Shown one piece after another: positions 1-6,671 of a stretch of 7,769 bases of DNA. The DNA comes from CAYJMQ01 sp964392415 (GTDB taxonomy: Bacteria > Bdellovibrionota > JACOXK01 > 2-02-FULL-40-11): assembly GCA_964392415.1 (NCBI GenBank), contig CAYMPL010000076.1, positions 1-7,769 of the forward strand, in the 5' to 3' direction. The notes under the pieces are model-generated. The model was given only the letters and a program-made list of their open reading frames with translations. It did not search any database and was not told where the DNA came from. The stretch's first letter is position 1. Each line of letters starts with the position of its first letter. The translations under genes and the position numbers were made by a program.

Positions 1-453
1 CAAAAAAGGTTACGCCGCCTTTATCCCTATTTCCACACTTTTTGATTCTACCCCCTTTAAAACAAGATCATAGCAGATCTTATTTATTCTCTTTTTTTAA
101 ATCACAACATTCTGAACGACCATCGCTCAGATTTTTTTGAGACTATATGTAGATTCTGGTGAAAAAGCGCTTTAATTTCAGGAAAGCGACTGTCTCACCC
201 TAGATTGGCACAGAGGGCAAATCGATGGGATAATATTTTTTATTTCGAGCAACGCTTTGTTTTTCAGAAAACGTAAAATAAGGGCATGGCAAGAGAAGGT
301 TCAGCCGGTTTTTCAAACAATAAAGCTCTGGGAAATCCGCCTTCAATGAGATATTCTTCGAAAGGGGTTTTTCCTGTGAGCAACTTAAACTCATAATAAT
401 CAAATGGAAAGAGTTCAAGCGTAAGGTGGCGGCCAGTCAGCGCTATCGAAGCT
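1..453 (-). pseudogene. Decayed DUF4143-type AAA+ ATPase remnant, 5' half missing, runs off window
   Basis: No intact gene lies here, but the minus strand keeps pieces of a DUF4143-type ATPase in the correct N-to-C order, split over three frames. Frame A (452-264) reads ALTGRHLTLELFPFDYYEF and then FEEYLIEGGFPRALLFEKP, the end of the AAA domain and the GGFP motif of this family. Frame B (about 283-203) reads FSEKQSVARNKKYYPID, like the family's 'sySxK...rNpkKvYaiDtGl' stretch. After a stop the same frame gives ETVAFLKLKRFFTRIYI (about 196-146), like 'ENlVFlELKRR..eIyYw'. Frame C (about 84-13) gives NKICYDLVLKGVESKSVEIG, like 'LIQVcYDl....t.kREIkAL'. Roughly 110 family residues between GGFP and the FSEK block are absent, which implies an internal deletion near 283-297. 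The Walker A half is also missing beyond 453. The family assignment is from memory of its consensus, not from a search. No function is expected. Confidence 0.62.
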
Positions 454-478
454 GGTCAAAAAAGATAATTGAATTGTG

Positions 479-507
479 TTGATTAATTCCATTAAACGCC
501 GTAAAAT
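479..507 (+). promoter_or_regulatory. Possible sigma70-type promoter of the DUF4143 ATPase gene
   Basis: TTGATT (479-484) and TAAAAT (502-507) are separated by exactly 17 nt, a good match to a housekeeping -35/-10 pair (4 of 6 and 5 of 6 consensus bases). Transcription would begin near 513-515, at or beside the ATG at 515, so the message could be leaderless or nearly so. This is inferred from sequence only. The region is AT-rich, so chance matches are possible. Confidence 0.4.
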
Positions 508-514
508 GGAGTTG

Positions 515-1645
515 ATGTATACACGTTTACTAAAGCCGCCAAAGAGTTCTTTTTTTCTTTTTGGTGCGAGAGGTTCTGGAAAGAGCACGTGGTTAAAAAG
601 AGAGTTTGGAAATGCGAAGTGGTTTAATTTGTTAGATGAATCTCTATACCAGCACCTCTTGGTTTCTCCTGAATCTTTCCGAAATCAAATTCGAGCGCTT
701 AAGCCAAAAGAATGGGTAGTTGTTGATGAGGTGCAACGTCTGCCAAATCTATTGAATGAAGTCCATCGTGGCATTGAGGAGTTTGGGCTTCATTTTGCGC
801 TCACGGGCTCAAGCGCGCGCAAGCTCAAGCGAGCAGGGGTGAATTTATTGGCGGGACGGGCGCGCTTTCGGTCGATGTTACCCCTTTTGCCAAGAGAATT
901 GGATAAAGATTTTGATATTGAAAAAGTGCTCAGATGGGGGAGTCTACCCCTGATTTGGACATCAGAAAACCGAGATGAAACATTAACAGATTATGTTCGT
1001 TTTTATCTCAAGGAAGAAATTCAGGCTGAGGCGCTGGTACGTAATCTAGCGGGATTTGCCCGGAACTTGCCTGTTGCCGCTCTTTACAATGGTCAGATAT
1101 TAAATATATCGAGCCTTGCTAGAGATGCAGAGATTGAGCGAAAGACTGCCGAAGGATATATTCAAATTTTAGAAGATACATTATTGGTTAAAAAATTATA
1201 TCCTTATCAAGCAAAAGTTACTGTTAGAGAAAAGAAGAAATCAAAGCTCTATTGGATTGATCCTGGGATTGTGCGTGCCGCAAAGGGAATTCGCGGAATG
1301 GTGACTCCTGAAGAAGTTGGAAGTTTATTTGAATCATATATATTCCAAATCATCCGGCATGAAATAGAAAACAACAGAAAATTTGAAAATGTATTTTACT
1401 GGTCTCCTTCAGAAGCCAAAACTGAAGTTGATTTTCTTATACAAGATGAACGGGGATTTATAGCTGTTGAAGTTAAGGCATCAAAAAAAATCAAATCAGA
1501 TCAGCTTAAAGGATTGCGCGCAGTTCGATCACTAAAGGGATTGAAACGAAAAATTTTAGTCTATCTTGGGGAGCGTCGCGAGCGAACGGAAGATGGAATT
1601 GATATATTGCCTATCAAAGATTTTGAAAATGAGATTACTTCCTAA
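515..1645 (+). CDS. AAA+ ATPase with C-terminal DUF4143 nuclease-like domain (COG1373 type)
   Basis: Predicted soluble ATPase of 376 aa. I chose ATG 515, giving MYTRLLKPPKSSFFLFG, because homologues typically begin just before this block. The frame is open back to a GTG at 476 (389 aa), with another ATG at 506; GGAG at 508-511 sits only 3 nt before ATG 515. Numbered from 515, Walker A is GARGSGKST (about 17-25), Walker B is WVVVDEVQRLP (about 67-77), and a sensor-like ALTGSSARKL follows (about 95-104). A winged-helix-like stretch lies near 190-225. The C-terminal part has an E in GSLFESYIF and then EVDF followed by VEVKA (about 304-322), the D...ExK pattern of PD-(D/E)XK folds, so the nuclease-like residues are kept. 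Cellular role is not established for this family; these genes are often scattered accessory genes. It converges on the atp operon and lies next to a decayed relative in opposite orientation, so it is unlikely to be part of ATP synthase function. Confidence 0.9.
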   Translation: MYTRLLKPPKSSFFLFGARGSGKSTWLKREFGNAKWFNLLDESLYQHLLVSPESFRNQIRALKPKEWVVVDEVQRLPNLLNEVHRGIEEFGLHFALTGSSARKLKRAGVNLLAGRARFRSMLPLLPRELDKDFDIEKVLRWGSLPLIWTSENRDETLTDYVRFYLKEEIQAEALVRNLAGFARNLPVAALYNGQILNISSLARDAEIERKTAEGYIQILEDTLLVKKLYPYQAKVTVREKKKSKLYWIDPGIVRAAKGIRGMVTPEEVGSLFESYIFQIIRHEIENNRKFENVFYWSPSEAKTEVDFLIQDERGFIAVEVKASKKIKSDQLKGLRAVRSLKGLKRKILVYLGERRERTEDGIDILPIKDFENEITS

Positions 1646-1676
1646 TCCCATATACAATATCACTACTGTCCGGCAA

Positions 1677-1702
1677 CTAATCAAATAAATTCAATTGGTT
1701 AG
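1677..1702. repeat. Weak inverted repeat in the convergent intergenic gap
   Basis: CTAATCAA (1677-1684) and TTGGTTAG (1695-1702) can pair over 8 positions with one G-U, around a 10-nt loop. It lies between the ATPase stop (1645) and the atpC stop (1820). There is no following T-run on either strand, so I do not call it an intrinsic terminator. The rest of the 174-nt gap holds no gene I can support; the only open stretches are under 30 codons. Confidence 0.25.
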
Positions 1703-1819
1703 CGATATGAGGGTTAGAGGATATGTCATGATTGTGCAAAAACACGCTCTGGATGGGCATTTTCTCAAAAATAGTTACACTTAAAACTTGTAGAATTGTG
1801 TAGAGGCTTTGGTTTAGGT

Positions 1820-2254
1820 TCAACCCTTCTTTTTGGTTTCAGCTATCCCTTTAAGAAATTTTGCCATCTCGACTCGTTTTTGGGTGCGTTCGAGTTTTTT
1901 CATGTATTTGGCGTATTCGAGTTCGCCGAGAACGGTATTGAGAACGGTTTGTTCGACTTCGGCCTTTGCTTTTTCCGCGCGCTCGAGATCTATCTCCGTC
2001 GCAGCCTCTATCTTTTCACCGAGGATGAGAACCTGGTCATTTCGAACCTCTGCAAAACCCCCCGTCACCAAAAAGTTAATATTTTCTGCATGTGACAGGG
2101 TTCTGATCACTCCTACACCAAGCGTTGTAAGAAGGGGGGTGTGCCCTGGAAGAATCGTTACTTCCCCTTTTGCGGCTGGCATGACAAGCCCATCCGCGGA
2201 AAGATTTTTTACAACCGTTTTTCGGGGAGTCACAATGGTGAGGCTTAATAGCAT
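1820..2254 (-). CDS. atpC: F-type ATP synthase epsilon subunit
   Basis: Epsilon subunit (144 aa) of the F1 central stalk. It binds gamma and the c-ring and can inhibit ATP hydrolysis. Residues 1-85 form the beta-sandwich domain with the family hallmark GEVTILPGHTPLL (30-42) and GFAEVRNDQVLIL (66-78). Residues 86-144 form the two-helix C-terminal arm, which is complete and lysine-rich at its end. IDLERA (88-93) fits the I(L)DxxRA motif known for ATP binding in Bacillus-type epsilon subunits, which hints at ATP-dependent relief of inhibition. The ATG shares one base with the atpD stop (TAATG), so translation is probably coupled; GGGGAA (2262-2267) sits 8 nt upstream inside atpD. It is the last gene of the operon, and no clear terminator hairpin follows it. 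Confidence 0.96.
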   Translation of the reverse strand: MLLSLTIVTPRKTVVKNLSADGLVMPAAKGEVTILPGHTPLLTTLGVGVIRTLSHAENINFLVTGGFAEVRNDQVLILGEKIEAATEIDLERAEKAKAEVEQTVLNTVLGELEYAKYMKKLERTQKRVEMAKFLKGIAETKKKG

Positions 2255-3669
2255 TAAGCAGTTCCCCGAATTTTCTTTGCTTTCTCAACCACCTCTTCAA
2301 TCGATCCAACCATATAAAATGCCTGTTCTGGAAGATCGTCGTGCCTCCCTTCGACAATTTCTTTAAAACTTCGGATAGTATCAGCAAGCTCTACATACCG
2401 ACCAGAAGTTCCTGTAAACTGCTCCGCCACAAAAAAAGGCTGTGAGAGAAACTTTTGAAGCTTTCGAGCGCGGGTTACAATGAGCTTATCTTCTTCTGTC
2501 AGTTCATCGAGCCCTAGAATCGCAATAATGTCTTGCAGTTCTTTATACCTCTGCAGAATCTGCTGCACCGCGCGTGTTACCTGATAGTGTTCTTCCCCGA
2601 CAATTTCAGGATCCAAGATTCTCGATGTTGAAGCCAACGGATCAACAGCGGGATAAATTCCAAGCTCAGCAATCTGACGTGAAAGGTTTGTCGTTGCATC
2701 CAAATGCGCAAAGGTGGTTGCAGGGGCTGGATCTGTATAATCATCCGCAGGAACATAAATCGCCTGAACGGATGTAATAGACCCTTTCGTTGTCGTCGTA
2801 ATTCTCTCCTGTAGTTCTCCCATCTCTGTGCCAAGTGTCGGCTGATAGCCGACAGCAGAAGGGATCCTCCCAAGCAACGCGGAGATCTCTGAGCCCGCCT
2901 GTGTAAAACGGAAGATGTTATCGATGAAGAGAAGAACATCCTTTCCTTCTTCATCCCGAAAATACTCAGCAACGGTGAGCGCCGTAAGCCCCACACGCGC
3001 GCGAGCCCCCGGTGGTTCATTCATTTGTCCATAAACAAGCGCCGCTTTGTTTAAAACACCCGATTCCTTCATTTCGTGCCAAAGGTCATTCCCCTCGCGC
3101 GTTCTCTCACCCACCCCGCCAAAAACAGAATAGCCGCCGTGTTCCTTGGCAATGTTGTGAATCAACTCCATAATAATGACAGTCTTTCCCACGCCGGCGC
3201 CGCCAAAGAGTCCGATCTTTCCCCCTTTCACGTAAGGAGCCAAAAGGTCTACCACCTTAATTCCAGTGACAAGCTGCTCAACTGTAACGCTCTGTTCCGT
3301 AAATGCAGGGGGATGGCGATGAATGGGATAACGCTTTTTGGATTTAATTTCTCCGAGCTCATCCACAGGCTCACCGATGACATTCATAATCCTTCCCAAC
3401 GTCTCCGGCCCCACGGGGACAGATACCCGCTCGCCTGTGTCTTGAGCCTGCTGTCCACGCACAAGTCCCTCAGACGAATCGAGCGCGATGCAGCGAACGG
3501 TATTTTCACCAAGGTGTTGGGCAACTTCAACTGTGAGATTCCATTCCTTGTTTGAAATGGCTTTGTTGGTCAATTTAATTGCCTGATAAATAGGGGGAAC
3601 GCTGCCAGATGGGAATTCCACATCGACCACGGGTCCAATCACCTGTCTGATTTTTCCAATGTTGTTCAT
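2254..3669 (-). CDS. atpD: F-type ATP synthase beta subunit (catalytic)
   Basis: Catalytic beta subunit of F1 (471 aa, normal length), which makes ATP from ADP and phosphate at three sites in the alpha3beta3 head. The N-terminal barrel begins GKIRQVIGPVVDVEF (5-19). The P-loop is GGAGVGKT (156-163, Lys162), the catalytic glutamate lies in GERTREGND (Glu188), Walker B is LLFIDNIFRF with Asp250, and the adenine-contacting tyrosine is in GIYPAVDPLAS (Tyr339). The lever loop reads DELTEED (388-394), a conservative change from the usual DELSEED. All catalytic residues are present. A strong Shine-Dalgarno AAAGGAGG (3675-3682) lies 5 nt before the ATG, consistent with the high beta dose needed. It is preceded by a 49-nt gap carrying a palindromic repeat and overlaps atpC by one base. 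Confidence 0.99.
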   Translation of the reverse strand: MNNIGKIRQVIGPVVDVEFPSGSVPPIYQAIKLTNKAISNKEWNLTVEVAQHLGENTVRCIALDSSEGLVRGQQAQDTGERVSVPVGPETLGRIMNVIGEPVDELGEIKSKKRYPIHRHPPAFTEQSVTVEQLVTGIKVVDLLAPYVKGGKIGLFGGAGVGKTVIIMELIHNIAKEHGGYSVFGGVGERTREGNDLWHEMKESGVLNKAALVYGQMNEPPGARARVGLTALTVAEYFRDEEGKDVLLFIDNIFRFTQAGSEISALLGRIPSAVGYQPTLGTEMGELQERITTTTKGSITSVQAIYVPADDYTDPAPATTFAHLDATTNLSRQIAELGIYPAVDPLASTSRILDPEIVGEEHYQVTRAVQQILQRYKELQDIIAILGLDELTEEDKLIVTRARKLQKFLSQPFFVAEQFTGTSGRYVELADTIRSFKEIVEGRHDDLPEQAFYMVGSIEEVVEKAKKIRGTA

Positions 3670-3682
3670 GCTCGCCTCCTTT

Positions 3683-3715
3683 GAGATCCCTCGTCGCTTC
3701 GCTCCTCGGGATGAC
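3683..3715. repeat. Dispersed-type palindromic repeat between atpG and atpD
   Basis: Read on the minus strand, the gap contains GTCATCCCGAGGAGCGAAGC followed by GACGAGGGATCTC. The ends ATCCC (3686-3690) and GGGAT (3708-3712) are inverted repeats enclosing a purine-rich 17-nt centre on the minus strand. I recognise this GTCATCCCGAG...GAGGGATCTC pattern as a kind of short intergenic repeat seen in several bacterial genomes. Only one copy is in this window, so repetition cannot be shown here. It fills nearly the whole space between the atpG stop and the atpD ribosome binding site, and would fold in the mRNA just before atpD. Confidence 0.5.
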
Positions 3716-3718
3716 CTA

Positions 3719-4600
3719 TTATCCTTTCAGCGCCTCCGCGCCACTGACAATCTCCATCAATTCCTTGGTAATGGCCGCCTGCCGAACGCGATTTGCAACC
3801 AATGTTAGTTTTGAAATCATCTCACCCGCGTTTGTCGTCGCGGAATCCATCGCTGTCATCCGGGCGCCATGTGCGGATGAAGACGCCTCCAGCAAAATTC
3901 TATAAACCTGCACGCGAACATGTTTCGGCAGCAGCGTATTTAAAACACTTTTTCTGGAGGGTTCATAGAGATAGTCCGTTTTGTCTTTCGCCTCCCCTTC
4001 TTTTGCTGGCGTCACAGGGAGGAGGGTTTCAATAACGACTTTCTGGGAAATAGCCGTTTTAAATTCATTATAAACAAAATAGACACAATCCAGCCGATCT
4101 TTTTTAAAAGCATTCATCGCCTCATCCGCAATGACAGCCGCATGATCGAATGTCGGTTTTGCCATGACATCCGAGTAATATTTATTGAACATGGTATTTG
4201 AATATTTTTTAAGCCGTGTTTTAAAATAGTCGTGCCCTTTTCGACCTATAAAAGAAACCTTGAGTTCCTGAAAATCACCCTGTTTTTCACGAATAAATTT
4301 TTCCGCTGTGCGAATGATATTGCCATTATAACTTCCGCAAAGACCACGATCAGACGTTACAATGATGAGACTCACACGATTGGGGTGTTTATGGACAAGG
4401 AGCCGATGTCTACGCCGCTGCGCGTGAAGGGCAAGATTGGAAATGACACTAATCAACTCTCTTGCGTAGGGGCGGGCGGCAAGAATTTGATCTTGTGCCT
4501 TTCTAAGTTTTACTGCGGCAATCATCTTCATCGCTTTTGTGATCTGCTGGGTATTTTTAACGGAAGAAATTCGTCTTCTGATATCTTTCAAATTTGGCAT
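3719..4600 (-). CDS. atpG: F-type ATP synthase gamma subunit
   Basis: Gamma subunit (293 aa), the rotor shaft inside alpha3beta3 that couples proton flow to catalysis. The N-terminal helix MPNLKDIRRRISSVKNTQQI continues with KAMKMIAAVKLRKAQ (22-36). The conserved SDRGLCGSYNGN block is at 83-94. The C-terminal helix carries SSAHGARMTAMDSATTNAGEM (about 241-261) and RQAAITKELMEIVSGAEAL (273-291), so both ends that form the coiled-coil shaft are intact. A charged insert-like stretch at about 198-216 is within the variable region of the family. The start lies 10 nt after the atpA stop with no good Shine-Dalgarno, so translation may depend on ribosomes finishing atpA. A repeat element follows the stop. 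Confidence 0.98.
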   Translation of the reverse strand: MPNLKDIRRRISSVKNTQQITKAMKMIAAVKLRKAQDQILAARPYARELISVISNLALHAQRRRHRLLVHKHPNRVSLIIVTSDRGLCGSYNGNIIRTAEKFIREKQGDFQELKVSFIGRKGHDYFKTRLKKYSNTMFNKYYSDVMAKPTFDHAAVIADEAMNAFKKDRLDCVYFVYNEFKTAISQKVVIETLLPVTPAKEGEAKDKTDYLYEPSRKSVLNTLLPKHVRVQVYRILLEASSSAHGARMTAMDSATTNAGEMISKLTLVANRVRQAAITKELMEIVSGAEALKG

Positions 4601-4610
4601 TTATGAAACT

Positions 4611-6125
4611 CTATTTGAAATCCTTGTTGAAACTCTCAAGCACTTTTTCAATCTTGGCCTTTAAATCATCGTCGATTTTCTTTTTCTCGCCGATTTCTTT
4701 AAGGAGCAAAGGATGCTGCAAATCGAAATGCTCATAAAGCTCTTTTTCATATCGGCCAAGATTTTCAACAGCAATGGGGTCAAGCCACCCATTGACGCCT
4801 GCAAAGATGATGAGGGTCTGTTTTTCAACAGGAAGCGGTTGATATTGTCCCTGTTTTAGAACCTCAACCAGTCTCGCGCCCCGGCTAAGTTGCTTTTGTG
4901 TTGCCTGATCGAGATCAGATCCGAATTGAGCAAATGCGGCAAGTTCCCGGTATTGCGCAAGATCGAGCCTGAGTGAACCAGCCACCTGTTTCATCGCCTT
5001 GATTTGCGCGGCGCCGCCGACCCGTGATACCGAAAGACCTACGTTCACAGCGGGCCTGATCCCGGAATAAAAAAGATCTGTCTCGAGATAGATCTGACCA
5101 TCCGTAATTGAAATCACGTTTGTGGGAATATAGGCTGAAACATCCCCCGCCTGCGTCTCGATAATCGGAAGCGCTGTCAGCGACCCCCCTCCCTTCGCAT
5201 CTGAAAGCTTGGCCGCGCGCTCCAAAAGACGTGAGTGCAGATAAAAAACATCCCCCGGAAATGCTTCTCGTCCCGGCGGCCTTCGAAGGAGGAGCGACAA
5301 CTGTCGGTATGCCTGCGCCTGCTTTGTAAGATCATCATAAATGATAAGGACATGCCGCCCCGTATCTCTAAAATATTCTCCAATGGTCACACCAGAGTAA
5401 GGAGCCAAAAATTGAAGCGGCGCGGGATCAGAAGCGGTTGCCGCAAGAACGATGGTATAGTCCATCGCCCCATGAACTTTCAGTTTGTCGACAACCTGAG
5501 CCACCGTCGATTGCTTTTGCCCAATCGCGACATAAATGCAAAAGACATTCTGTCCTTTCTGATTGATAATGGTGTCAACAGCCACTGCTGTTTTTCCTGT
5601 CTGCCGATCGCCAATGATCAGCTCCCGCTGTCCCCGGCCAATCGGCGTCATGGCATCGATCGCTTTGATTCCGGTCTGAAGCGGCTCTTTCACAGATTGG
5701 CGTTCCACAATCCCCGGGGCTTTAATTTCAATCCGGCGAGAATGCTTCGCCTTAATCTCCCCCCGTCCATCAATCGGCTTGGCCAGCGCATCGACAACCC
5801 TCCCTAAAAGCTCTTCTCCGACAGGAACCTCAGCAATTCTCCCAGTGCGGCGAAGGGTGTCTCCCTCACGGATTTTTGTATCGTCCCCCATAATAGCAAC
5901 ACCGACATTATCGGTTTCCAGGTTCATCACAAGTCCACTCACCCCACTTGAAAATTCTACCAGCTCACCTGCCATGACATGATCGATGCCGTAAATTCTC
6001 GCAACTCCATCTCCGACAGATAAAACGTGACCGATCTCAGCCACATCCATCTTCTTTTCAAAATCTTTTATTTGTGTGTGAATAATTCTACTGACTTCAC
6101 TTGGCCTGATATCGACAGTCTGCAT
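4611..6125 (-). CDS. atpA: F-type ATP synthase alpha subunit
   Basis: Alpha subunit (504 aa, normal length), the non-catalytic nucleotide-binding partner of beta in the F1 head. The N-terminal segment (1-27) is the helix that binds delta. The barrel domain has the conserved VLSVGDGVARIYG (34-46). The P-loop is GDRQTGKT (172-179). Downstream are LIIYDDLTKQAQAYRQ (260-275), RRPPGREAFPGDVFYLHSRL (281-300) and PTNVISITDGQIYLE (334-348). The arginine finger that reaches into the beta site is in SVSRVGGAAQ (Arg368). The C-terminal helical domain is complete. AGAGGAG (6134-6140) lies 8 nt before the ATG, inside the last codons of atpH, and only 3 nt separate the two genes. No key residue is missing. 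Confidence 0.99.
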   Translation of the reverse strand: MQTVDIRPSEVSRIIHTQIKDFEKKMDVAEIGHVLSVGDGVARIYGIDHVMAGELVEFSSGVSGLVMNLETDNVGVAIMGDDTKIREGDTLRRTGRIAEVPVGEELLGRVVDALAKPIDGRGEIKAKHSRRIEIKAPGIVERQSVKEPLQTGIKAIDAMTPIGRGQRELIIGDRQTGKTAVAVDTIINQKGQNVFCIYVAIGQKQSTVAQVVDKLKVHGAMDYTIVLAATASDPAPLQFLAPYSGVTIGEYFRDTGRHVLIIYDDLTKQAQAYRQLSLLLRRPPGREAFPGDVFYLHSRLLERAAKLSDAKGGGSLTALPIIETQAGDVSAYIPTNVISITDGQIYLETDLFYSGIRPAVNVGLSVSRVGGAAQIKAMKQVAGSLRLDLAQYRELAAFAQFGSDLDQATQKQLSRGARLVEVLKQGQYQPLPVEKQTLIIFAGVNGWLDPIAVENLGRYEKELYEHFDLQHPLLLKEIGEKKKIDDDLKAKIEKVLESFNKDFK

Positions 6126-6128
6126 CGT

Positions 6129-6671
6129 TTATACTCCTCTTTCCAAATAATGCCCCAAAGATTGAAGCTGTGTCTTTATAGAACCATCAAAAATTTGATT
6201 TCCAATTTTCGTAATCACCCCTCCCATGAGCGCTGGATCTGTTTTATAGGTCATTTCCAGCTTTTTTCCAACCAGATGTTCAAGTTTCTTTTGAAGCTCT
6301 GATTTTAAGGCGGGGGCCAACTCAACCGCCGATGAAATTTCAGCAAAAGACTTTCCTTCTATGTCATTCAGTTTCTGATGAAAACTTTTGTAGACATCTG
6401 AAAAGATGCCAAAGCGATTTTGGGAAGCAATGAACATTAAAAACTTTGTTGTCAGATCGGATAATGCCATTGCTTTACAAAATTCTTCAACAAGCTGTTT
6501 TTTTTGCTGGCGGGTAAATATCTCGTTAGTAAGGATTTTATTTATTTCGCCATTTTTTTCCAAAAAATGGCGAAATGACAAAAGCTCTTCTCTTGTTTTT
6601 TCAGAAAGACGCAATTCAAGGCTCAGATCGATCATCGCCTGAGAATAGCGCTCCGCCGCCTTTGAGAGCAT
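6129..6671 (-). CDS. atpH: F-type ATP synthase delta subunit
   Basis: Delta subunit (180 aa, typical length), which caps F1 and joins it to the b/b' stalk. I start it at ATG 6671 (MLSKAAERYSQAMIDLS) rather than the in-frame GTG at 6677. AGGAGG (6677-6682) sits 5 nt before the ATG and overlaps the GTG itself, and family members usually begin with a block like this one. The N-terminal helical bundle spans about residues 1-105. The C-terminal domain ends with GGVITKIGNQIFDGSIKTQL (150-169), the family signature. Residues about 33-43 are encoded by a perfect 15-bp hairpin (6544-6576). The 5' end overlaps atpF by 56 nt. Confidence 0.95.
   Translation of the reverse strand: MLSKAAERYSQAMIDLSLELRLSEKTREELLSFRHFLEKNGEINKILTNEIFTRQQKKQLVEEFCKAMALSDLTTKFLMFIASQNRFGIFSDVYKSFHQKLNDIEGKSFAEISSAVELAPALKSELQKKLEHLVGKKLEMTYKTDPALMGGVITKIGNQIFDGSIKTQLQSLGHYLERGV
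6544..6576. repeat. Perfect 15-bp hairpin inside atpH
   Basis: ATTTCGCCATTTTTT (6544-6558) and AAAAAATGGCGAAAT (6562-6576) are exact reverse complements around a 3-nt loop (6559-6561). The structure is wholly within atpH codons (around SFRHFLEKNGE) and the protein there reads like a normal delta subunit, so nothing has obviously been inserted. No U-run follows in the transcribed direction, so it is not a standard terminator. It could pause ribosomes or polymerase, or affect mRNA stability. Confidence 0.85.

Noticed and set aside
200..418. 72-codon minus-strand open frame as an independent small gene
   Set aside because: Only its second half resembles protein (FSEKQSVARNKKYYPID); the first half is the wrong frame of the GGFP block. 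It is better explained as part of the DUF4143 pseudogene.
1677..1702. Intrinsic terminator for either convergent transcript
   Set aside because: The stem is short and AT-rich with a G-U pair and no U-run follows on either strand.
1707..1784. 25-codon plus-strand open frame between the ATPase and atpC
   Set aside because: Too short, no ribosome binding site, no recognisable similarity.
3076..3555. 159-codon plus-strand open frame opposite atpD, and similar long frames opposite atpA (5235-5807) and atpC (1833-2366)
   Set aside because: They lie antisense to fully conserved ATP synthase genes and their translations show no family features; they are shadows of the real genes.
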